Made by a program: the position numbers and the translations under genes. From the NCBI GenBank assembly GCA_934436245.1, contig CAKSAM010000065.1, positions 1 through 5,457 on the forward strand: a DNA stretch of 5,457 nt. The letters run 5' to 3'. The notes below the pieces were generated by a model. It saw only the letters and a program-made list of their open reading frames with translations, made no database searches and was not told where the DNA came from. This stretch comes from an uncultured Acetatifactor sp. (lineage in GTDB: Bacteria > Bacillota > Clostridia > Lachnospirales > Lachnospiraceae). Numbering within the stretch: position 1 is the stretch's first letter; every line of letters starts with the position of its first letter. Shown here piece by piece: positions 1 through 4,630 of the stretch.

Positions 1-498
1 GCAGAGAACAATCCCTGGCCCGAATGGCCGAAGGTCTGCAAGACCGATTACGGTCAGGAAGAAGCCATTGCGGTCTATGGACATGATCCGAGAATCTATG
101 AGTCCACAGTCAAGGAATTTATCAAGGATAAGAACGGCAACCTGAAAGCCGTGAAGATCGTGAAGCTGTCCTGGGAAAAGGATCCGGCTACCGGACGCAT
201 GAAGATGCAGGAGATCGCAGGAAGTGAGCAGACCCTGGATGCAGAGATCGTGCTGATCGCAGCCGGTTTCTTAGGAACCCAGAAATACATTGCCGATGCT
301 TTCGGGGTGGAATTAAATGAACGCACCAATGTAAAAACAGCCCCCGGCAAATACCAGACCAGTGTGGAAAATGTATTCGTCACCGGTGATATGCACAGAG
401 GACAGTCCCTGGTAGTGTGGGCGATCCGTGAAGGCAGAGAAGCCGCACATGCTGTGGATGAGAGCCTGATGGGCTATTCTAATCTTGTGATCCAGTAG
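1..498 (+). CDS. gltD: Glutamate synthase small subunit GltD, C-terminal part (5' end outside window)
   Basis: The frame is open from base 1 and ends at TAG 496-498, giving the last 165 residues of a protein family that is usually about 490 residues long. GltD is the FAD and iron-sulfur NADPH-oxidising subunit of glutamate synthase; it passes electrons to GltB, which makes glutamate from glutamine and 2-oxoglutarate in the cytoplasm. Visible family marks are NPWPEWP near the start of the visible part, the nucleotide-fold strand ending AEIVLIAAGF (visible residues 81-90), and the C-terminal FAD-binding segment VFVTGD followed by GQSLVVWAIREGREAA (visible residues 125-149). The N-terminal Fe-S ligands lie upstream of the window, as gltB presumably does. 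A related NADPH-dependent oxidoreductase (for example NfnB-like) is possible in principle, but the NPWPEWPK and MHRGQSLVVWAI segments favour GltD. Confidence 0.93.
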   Translation, partial: AENNPWPEWPKVCKTDYGQEEAIAVYGHDPRIYESTVKEFIKDKNGNLKAVKIVKLSWEKDPATGRMKMQEIAGSEQTLDAEIVLIAAGFLGTQKYIADAFGVELNERTNVKTAPGKYQTSVENVFVTGDMHRGQSLVVWAIREGREAAHAVDESLMGYSNLVIQ

Positions 499-509
499 AG
501 TTGTAAATT

Positions 510-543
510 GAAAGTTACGCAGGCAATGAGCTGCGTAACTTTC
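510..543 (+). terminator. Perfect 13-bp hairpin after gltD; likely transcript end or 3' stabiliser
   Basis: GAAAGTTACGCAG (510-522) and CTGCGTAACTTTC (531-543) are exact reverse complements around the 8-base loop GCAATGAG, starting 12 bases after the gltD stop. There is no T-run after the stem (CAGTGATCACG follows); only the TTT inside the 3' arm is U-rich. The position suggests the 3' end of the glt transcript, but it may act as an RNA-stabilising stem or a weak terminator. Confidence 0.55.
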
Positions 544-601
544 CAGTGATCACGTTAATTCCCAACAAAAAATATTGAATTCCGAAAAATTTTATAATAG
601 G

Positions 602-630
602 TTGACAGGGTAGAAGTGTACGGGTATAAT
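602..630 (+). promoter_or_regulatory. Consensus vegetative (sigma-A) promoter of the NlpC/P60 gene
   Basis: The -35 element TTGACA (602-607) and the -10 element TATAAT (625-630) both match consensus exactly and are separated by the optimal 17 bp. The expected start point is near base 637, giving a leader of roughly 50 bases before the ATG at 690. A perfect core promoter ahead of a potentially lethal wall hydrolase suggests that expression is limited by a regulator; the repeats directly downstream are the obvious candidate site. A second TATAAT (593-598) lies 32 bp upstream but has no -35 element at a workable distance. Confidence 0.88.
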
Positions 631-642
631 CGAAAGAGGTGA

Positions 643-670
643 TGTAACAATTTTGTAACAGATTTGTAAA
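643..670 (+). promoter_or_regulatory. Triple TGTAAM-N5 direct repeat resembling WalR (YycF) binding boxes
   Basis: TGTAAC (643-648), TGTAAC (654-659) and TGTAAA (665-670) recur at an exact 11-bp period with five bases between hexamers. The known WalR/YycF recognition sequence in Bacillus and Staphylococcus is TGTWAH-N5-TGTWAH, so each adjacent pair is a full match. WalKR controls wall hydrolases including NlpC/P60 enzymes, which is the class of gene that follows. The array sits at about +6 to +34 from the predicted start point, and its last hexamer runs into the AAAGGA of the possible ribosome site. In B. subtilis, WalR sites in this kind of downstream position (iseA, pdaC) mediate repression, so repression is inferred here. 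Whether this organism has WalR cannot be seen in the window. Confidence 0.68.
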
Positions 671-689
671 AGGAATTTAACTGAAATTT

Positions 690-1733
690 ATGATAAAGAA
701 TAATAAAAGCAGACAAATGAAAATAATAGCAACAGGCTTGGCGGTATGTATGCTGGCAATGCCGGTCTCTGTATCCGCAGCGGAGAGCAATGTTATGATG
801 GCATCAGGTGGGGTGGCTTCTGTCCTGGAAACGGAGCGTTCTCTGGAAGAGTATATCCAGATTGCACAGGATGCTCAGGGCGCTTCCTGGGGCTATACCA
901 CAATCGGTGTTGCCAATGTGGAATCGGGCAATCTGAATGTGAGAGCAGTACCTTCCACCGATGGCAAACTGGTGGGTAAGCTTCCTAAAGATGCAGCTTG
1001 CGAAGTTATTGAAACGAAAGATGGCTGGTCCCATATCAAGTCCGGTGAAGTAGAGGGGTATGTCAGCAAAGATTTTTTACTGACAGGACCGGAAGCCAAA
1101 ATTCGTGCAGCAGAACTGGTGCACACCGTAGCCATCGCCAATACAGATGGACTGAATGTACGGCAGGAACCGAACACCACAAGTGAAATTGTGACTCAGG
1201 TGGGTCAGGGTGAAGAAATGGAATACGTAGAGACCGGTTCAGATGGCTGGGTTAAGATTTCCATCGATGGAGAAGAGGCATTTGTATCCCAGGAGTTTGT
1301 TACGGTAGAAGAAAAGCTGGACACGGCAATTACCATGACTGAGCTTCTTTACGGACAGGGCGTGTCTGATGTCCGCGTAGATCTGGTGGAATATGCGAAA
1401 CAGTTTCTGGGTAATCCTTATGTATGGGGTGGCACCAGCCTGACCAAGGGTGCGGATTGCTCCGGTTTCGTCCTCAGCGTATTTAAAAAATACGGCATTA
1501 CCCTGAGCCATTCCTCCAGAGCACAGGCTAACGAGGGTACAAAGATCAGTGCTTCGGAGTTAAAACCGGGAGACCTGATATTTTACGGTAATGGCAAAGG
1601 AAATATCAATCATGTGGCAATCTATATCGGCGGAGGACAGGTGATTCATGCCAGCAGTCCGAAAACCGGCATCAAGATCAGCAACTATAAGTACAGAACC
1701 CCTGTGAAATGTGTTCGTGTCATCCGTGACTGA
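690..1733 (+). CDS. Secreted NlpC/P60 cell-wall peptidase with two SH3b domains
   Basis: A 347-residue exported murein hydrolase. Residues 1-30 form a signal peptide: basic MIKNNKSRQMK, a hydrophobic core to about residue 28, and likely cleavage near VSA/A (30-31). Two bacterial SH3 domains follow, at about 70-133 (SGNLNVRAVPST...GYVSKDFL) and 145-206 (TDGLNVRQEPNT...AFVSQEFV); such domains bind peptidoglycan. The C-terminal NlpC/P60 domain (about 228-347) holds the catalytic Cys257 in DCSGF, His308 in NHVAIYIG and the third polar residue His320 in VIHAS, so it looks active. The family cuts the D-gamma-Glu to diamino acid bond of the stem peptide. Start choice: ATG 690 follows AAAGGA (669-674) by an unusually long 15 bases. 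An in-frame CTG at 681 would be spaced by 6 bases, and a later ATG at 717 would still leave a signal peptide but has no ribosome site. The gene is a single unit, with its own promoter and terminator. Confidence 0.92.
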   Translation: MIKNNKSRQMKIIATGLAVCMLAMPVSVSAAESNVMMASGGVASVLETERSLEEYIQIAQDAQGASWGYTTIGVANVESGNLNVRAVPSTDGKLVGKLPKDAACEVIETKDGWSHIKSGEVEGYVSKDFLLTGPEAKIRAAELVHTVAIANTDGLNVRQEPNTTSEIVTQVGQGEEMEYVETGSDGWVKISIDGEEAFVSQEFVTVEEKLDTAITMTELLYGQGVSDVRVDLVEYAKQFLGNPYVWGGTSLTKGADCSGFVLSVFKKYGITLSHSSRAQANEGTKISASELKPGDLIFYGNGKGNINHVAIYIGGGQVIHASSPKTGIKISNYKYRTPVKCVRVIRD

Positions 1734-1764
1734 TTCTGACTGGATAGAAGAACAAGAAATTGAG

Positions 1765-1803
1765 AAGGCATTGTGTCCATAATGGTGGAGCAATGCCTTT
1801 TTT
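1765..1803 (+). terminator. Intrinsic terminator after the NlpC/P60 gene
   Basis: AAGGCATTG (1765-1773) pairs exactly with CAATGCCTT (1791-1799). The stem can continue inside through TCCA (1776-1779) with TGGA (1786-1789), closing a six-base loop. TTTT (1800-1803) extends the T-run at the end of the 3' arm to six. It starts 31 bases after the stop codon and separates the hydrolase from the GGDEF gene. Confidence 0.88.
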
Positions 1804-1833
1804 GCAGGTGCGTCCGATGGTGTACTTTTCTCT

Positions 1834-1869
1834 TTTACAATTGCGTTTACTGGGGAAGTATGATACTAT
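1834..1869 (+). promoter_or_regulatory. Probable promoter region of the GGDEF gene
   Basis: Two overlapping readings are possible: TTGCGT (1841-1846) with TACTAT (1864-1869) at 17 bp, or TTTACA (1834-1839) with TATGAT (1859-1864) at 19 bp. Each is a moderate match, and either would give a leader of roughly 70-80 bases. The preceding gene ends at a strong terminator, so a promoter is needed in this 210-bp interval. I see no clear operator in it. Confidence 0.5.
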
Positions 1870-1943
1870 TTTGCTATACAAGAGCCAGTGCTGAGAGGAT
1901 AAACTGACAGGATAAAAGAGATTGGTACAGAGACGGAAATTGG

Positions 1944-3875
1944 GTGAAGAACATGCGTAAAGTGGCTTTGATCACCGACGGTTGGAGACGATTATTTACT
2001 TACGCCTGGCCGGCAGGTATTTTACAGAGAATAAATGAGACAGGTGAGGATGTAAACCTGTACATTTTTAACAGTACCGGTAACTGGAGTAGAGATGCCG
2101 GATACAACAGGGCGGAATATAATATTTTTAATCTGCCGGATCTGTCGGAATTCGATGGTATTATTCTGGAACTGAATAATATCAGTTCTCAGGCGGTGCT
2201 TGCGGAAGTGATTCACAGGGCAGAGCAGACAAAACTTCCTGTGGTGTCCATTGCCAATGAACTGGAAGATTTTTATTATGTCGGAATAGATAACTACTCT
2301 GCAATGAAACAGGTGATCGCACATCTGCATGAAGTCCACTCCTGTAATAAATTCTGGCTGCTTGTAGGAGCACAGAACAATTATGAAAGCAGTTGCCGCC
2401 TGCAGGGAATGCTGGATTATGCCAGGGAACATAAGATAAAAATAACAGGGGATGACATCTGGTATGGTTCTTTTGATTACAAAAGCGGTCTGGAGGGCTA
2501 CAGACATTTATGGGATGCCCATAAGGAACTGCCGGATGCGATTATCTGTATCAACGACAATGTGGCCGTGGCGGTATGCGAAGCAGCAGCGCAGATGGGA
2601 TTTCATGCGCCGACAGATTTCAGGGTTACGGGGTTTGACAATTTTGACAAAGCCGGCTTTTATACACCCAGCATTACAACGGTGGGACATATCAGAGAGG
2701 AAGCTGCTTACAAGGGAATGGATATCCTGCTGAAAATATGGGCAGGGGAAACGGTTCCCAAATATAATTTTACAAGTACGGAAATGCTATGGCAGGAGAG
2801 CTGTGGCTGTGGAAAAGGCAGCAGCAGAGATGCAAGAGCACACCTGAAGGATCAGATCACGTATAGCGTGGACAGCGAGGAATTTGATGAAGAAGTATTG
2901 TCCATGGAGGCGGAGATGATGCAGTGCAATACGGTGGAAGAAATGATGTACTGTATTCCTCAGTACATTCCCTCCCTGAAATGCGATGCTATGTATCTTG
3001 TGCTGGATGATCATCTCAATGCTTATAAAAAACAGGCGGAAAAAAGTATCCATCTGGATGCCGCTCCATCGGAAGAAGGATTTTTCGTGCATGGCTATCC
3101 ACGACAGATGCAGATGGCATTTGCCTATGAGAGAGACCAGCGTCTTGATCTGGGCAGGCAGGAAGTGGATGGGATTTTTCCTGTTTTTGAGTATCCGAAG
3201 TCCGGACAGGATTTCCTGTTTCTGCCGCTGCATTTCGGAGAACGTACCGTAGGATATGTGGTCATCCGCAATGCAGTCTACCTTATGGAAAAACAATATC
3301 TGTTCCAGATCATGAATGCACTGACCAGATCTATGGAAAATCTTCATAAAAAGGAAATGCTTGCTTATATGAACCGTAAGCTATCTTCATTGTATATTAT
3401 GGATACACTTACCGGTATGTATAACCGTATGGGATATCAACAACTGGGAGAGAATTCATTCCGGATCTCGAAATTGAATCATCGAAGACTGTTGATTCTA
3501 TTTGTTGACCTGGATCGCCTAAAGTACATTAATGATACCTTTGGACATGAATACGGAGATATGGCAATCTGTGCAGCGGCAAGAGCCCTGATGCAGTGCA
3601 GCAGCAGAGATGCGGTTCCTGCCAGAACAGGCGGTGATGAATTTGTGCTGATTCAGACCTACCAGTCAGATGAAGCATCCAGAGATCTTGTTCTGCGTAT
3701 CCGCAGGACACTGGAAGCAGAGGGAAAGGCACAAAAGCTTCCGTTCCCGTTGTCCATGAGTATCGGAACGGTTGTCACAGAGCCGGATTCGGATCAGACA
3801 TTTGCTGATTATGTCAAAATGGCAGACAGCCGGATGTATGAGGAAAAAGTACAGAAAAGAGCAGCAAGAAAATAG
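1944..3875 (+). CDS. LacI-type ligand-sensor / GGDEF fusion, predicted cytoplasmic diguanylate cyclase
   Basis: 643 residues, with no signal peptide and no evident membrane segment. Residues about 5-290 resemble the periplasmic-binding-protein-like sensor of LacI/GalR regulators: KVALITDGW, EFDGIILELNN, LPVVSIANE, YYVGIDNYSAM, DAIICINDNVAVAVCEAA and RVTGFDN, ending in ESCGCG. The usual N-terminal helix-turn-helix is absent. Residues about 310-470 form a middle region, perhaps GAF-like (FLFLPLHFGERTVGYVVIRN), that I cannot assign firmly. The C-terminal GGDEF domain (about 484-640) has DTLTGMYNRMGY, the metal-site Asp522 in FVDLD, NDTFGHEYGD and an intact GGDEF (563-567), so it should convert two GTP to cyclic di-GMP. 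The residues where an RxxD inhibitory site is expected read S-R-D-A, so product inhibition by that site is probably absent. The likely role is sensing a small cytoplasmic ligand, perhaps a sugar, and changing cyclic-dinucleotide level; ligand and output are unknown. Start is uncertain: GTG 1944 (GGA 6 bases upstream) or ATG 1953 (GGTGA 5 bases upstream; 640 residues). Confidence 0.88.
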   Translation: MKNMRKVALITDGWRRLFTYAWPAGILQRINETGEDVNLYIFNSTGNWSRDAGYNRAEYNIFNLPDLSEFDGIILELNNISSQAVLAEVIHRAEQTKLPVVSIANELEDFYYVGIDNYSAMKQVIAHLHEVHSCNKFWLLVGAQNNYESSCRLQGMLDYAREHKIKITGDDIWYGSFDYKSGLEGYRHLWDAHKELPDAIICINDNVAVAVCEAAAQMGFHAPTDFRVTGFDNFDKAGFYTPSITTVGHIREEAAYKGMDILLKIWAGETVPKYNFTSTEMLWQESCGCGKGSSRDARAHLKDQITYSVDSEEFDEEVLSMEAEMMQCNTVEEMMYCIPQYIPSLKCDAMYLVLDDHLNAYKKQAEKSIHLDAAPSEEGFFVHGYPRQMQMAFAYERDQRLDLGRQEVDGIFPVFEYPKSGQDFLFLPLHFGERTVGYVVIRNAVYLMEKQYLFQIMNALTRSMENLHKKEMLAYMNRKLSSLYIMDTLTGMYNRMGYQQLGENSFRISKLNHRRLLILFVDLDRLKYINDTFGHEYGDMAICAAARALMQCSSRDAVPARTGGDEFVLIQTYQSDEASRDLVLRIRRTLEAEGKAQKLPFPLSMSIGTVVTEPDSDQTFADYVKMADSRMYEEKVQKRAARK

Positions 3876-3924
3876 GATCCATACAACATCCTGCGCAAAA
3901 GCAGACAGACTGGAAAAATAAATA

Positions 3925-3953
3925 TTTACAATAGTTGTAAACTATGATATATT
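3925..3953 (+). promoter_or_regulatory. rpsO promoter with a dyad over the -35 element
   Basis: TTTACA (3925-3930) and TATATT (3948-3953) are spaced by 17 bp and fit a vegetative promoter with a start point near 3960. The -35 hexamer lies in the left arm of a perfect dyad, TTTACAA (3925-3931) - TAG - TTGTAAA (3935-3941), so a repressor bound there would block polymerase. The upstream GGDEF gene has no convincing intrinsic terminator in 3876-3924, only short stems without T-runs, so some read-through into rpsO is possible. Confidence 0.65.
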
Positions 3954-3968
3954 GAAGCAGTATGATCA

Positions 3969-4016
3969 GCCGATGCTCAGATTACGGACACTCCGACCTT
4001 AGTCTTAGTATCAGGC
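3969..4016 (+). promoter_or_regulatory. Structured rpsO leader hairpin, candidate S15 autoregulatory element
   Basis: The leader folds by eye into one long interrupted stem. GCC (3969-3971) pairs with GGC (4014-4016); after bulged A4013, GATGCT (3972-3977) pairs with AGTATC (4007-4012), with one G-U. After a C/U mismatch, AGATTA (3979-3984) pairs with TAGTCT (4000-4005), with one G-U. CGGA (3985-3988) pairs with TCCG (3992-3995) across a three-base loop, leaving ACCT (3996-3999) as a bulge. The rpsO Shine-Dalgarno AGGAGG (4028-4033) follows 11 bases later. S15 is known to repress its own translation through structured leaders that differ between bacterial groups. Function here is inferred from position and fold only. 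Confidence 0.5.
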
Positions 4017-4041
4017 GTTTAAAGAACAGGAGGAAAAAGAA

Positions 4042-4308
4042 ATGATTTCTAAGGAAAAGAAAACAGCCATCATGAACGAGTATGCAAGAACCCCCGGTGA
4101 CACCGGTTCACCTGAGGTACAGGTAGCAGTCCTGACTGCAAGAATCCAGGAGCTTACCGAGCATCTGAAGGAGAACCCCAAGGATCATCATTCTCGTCGT
4201 GGTATGCTGAAGATGGTAGGTCAGAGACGTGGTCTTCTGGATTACCTGAAGAAGAAGGATATCGAGAGATATCGTGCATTAATCGAGAAGCTTGGCTTAA
4301 GAAAATAA
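4042..4308 (+). CDS. rpsO: 30S ribosomal protein S15
   Basis: An 88-residue complete S15, the normal length for the family. It is a primary binder of 16S rRNA in the central domain, helps assemble the small-subunit platform and contributes to a bridge with the large subunit. Diagnostic segments are [16 protein letters not shown] (20-35), the rRNA-contacting [23 protein letters not shown] (47-69) and the ending [12 protein letters not shown]. The start ATG is fixed by AGGAGG (4028-4033) eight bases upstream. Codon choice is biased toward forms such as CGT, GGT, CTG and ATC, as expected for a highly expressed gene and unlike the GGDEF gene before it. It lies directly before pnp, the classic rpsO-pnp order, and has its own promoter and structured leader. 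Confidence 0.98.
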   Translation: MISKEKKTAIMNEYARTPGDTGSPEVQVAVLTARIQELTEHLKENPKDHHSRRGMLKMVGQRRGLLDYLKKKDIERYRALIEKLGLRK

Positions 4309-4320
4309 TGCTGACTGGTG

Positions 4321-4357
4321 AGCGGGGTCTGCCGATTGCATCGGCGCTCCGCTTTCT
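4321..4357 (+). terminator. Terminator-like hairpin after rpsO
   Basis: AGCGG (4321-4325) pairs with CCGCT (4349-4353), and an inner stem GCCGAT (4331-4336) pairs with ATCGGC (4340-4345) over the loop TGC. An internal loop joins them. TTTCTCTGTTT follows, an interrupted T-rich tract. It lies 12 bases past the rpsO stop and probably ends or attenuates the rpsO transcript before pnp; the broken T-run suggests partial read-through. Confidence 0.65.
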
Positions 4358-4383
4358 CTGTTTACGCAGGCAGCGGTAAAACT

Positions 4384-4438
4384 GACAAGCCCCGGAATTC
4401 TCATTATCTGGTGGCAGGTTGGCTGTCTCTGTGTTTTT
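4384..4438 (+). terminator. Possible second terminator or processing hairpin between rpsO and pnp
   Basis: GACA (4384-4387) and GCC (4389-4391) pair with GGC-TGTC (4421-4427), with A4388 bulged. Inside, CCGGA (4392-4396) can pair with TCTGG (4407-4411), with one G-U. TCTCTGTGTTTTT follows up to 4438, so the shape is terminator-like but imperfect. It could equally be a cleavage hairpin of the rpsO-pnp transcript. Confidence 0.35.
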
Positions 4439-4558
4439 GGTAACATGCGGTATGGAAGTGAGCCCCGAGACCGCTGAAAAGGGTATGTTGCGGAAAATGC
4501 AACATGAAATTTTCAGTAGTTTCGGTAATCCTCCAGACCGTAAAAATAAATAATTTAT
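4439..4558 (+). other. Upstream pnp leader interval without a gene
   Basis: Part of the 322-bp gap between rpsO and pnp. No credible coding frame is present. Weak foldings exist: TAACATGC (4441-4448) with GTATGTTG (4483-4490), using two G-U pairs, and GAAAAT (4493-4498) with ATTTTC (4509-4514). An AT-rich stretch (4541-4560) holds a -10-like TATATC (4556-4561), but no acceptable -35 lies 15-19 bp before it, so I could not place a pnp promoter with confidence. Confidence 0.4.
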
Positions 4559-4625
4559 ATCGTAGAGTGATCGGAGCCTCCTCTTGGAAGCACAAAAGAA
4601 AAAATCACGTACGATGGATAGGAGG
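4559..4625 (+). promoter_or_regulatory. pnp leader hairpin with an anti-Shine-Dalgarno element in its loop
   Basis: ATCGTA (4559-4564) pairs exactly with TACGAT (4610-4615), and GTGAT (4567-4571) with ATCAC (4604-4608), giving 11 base pairs with a small GA/G internal loop. The base of the stem is four bases before the pnp ribosome site AGGAGG (4620-4625). The large apical region contains CCTCCT (4577-4582), the exact complement of that AGGAGG, so loop-to-ribosome-site pairing could hide the site. PNPase is known to control its own mRNA through a structured leader in E. coli; a comparable role here is inference. Confidence 0.45.
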
Positions 4626-4630
4626 AATTT

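Noticed and set aside
593..598. Second TATAAT upstream of the NlpC/P60 promoter
   Set aside because: The nearest -35-like sequence, TTGAAT (575-580), is only 12 bp away, and nothing acceptable lies at 16-18 bp. Likely chance in AT-rich DNA.
2022..2507. 161-codon minus-strand frame within the sensor part of the GGDEF gene
   Set aside because: Shadow of a well-supported coding region; no family resemblance.
2787..3347. 186-codon minus-strand frame within the GGDEF gene
   Set aside because: Shadow frame of a real gene; the His/Ile/Phe-rich composition is typical of antisense reading.
2818..3613. Exact 16-bp repeat GCAGCAGCAGAGATGC at 2818-2833 and 3598-3613 within the GGDEF gene
   Set aside because: Both copies are in the same frame, encode SSRDA and are built of low-complexity CAG units. 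One pair with no flanking similarity is most simply chance.
3874..3904. Short stems after the GGDEF gene (AGGAT/ATCCT and CTGC/GCAG) as a terminator
   Set aside because: Only 4-5 bp each with no T-run; too weak to call.
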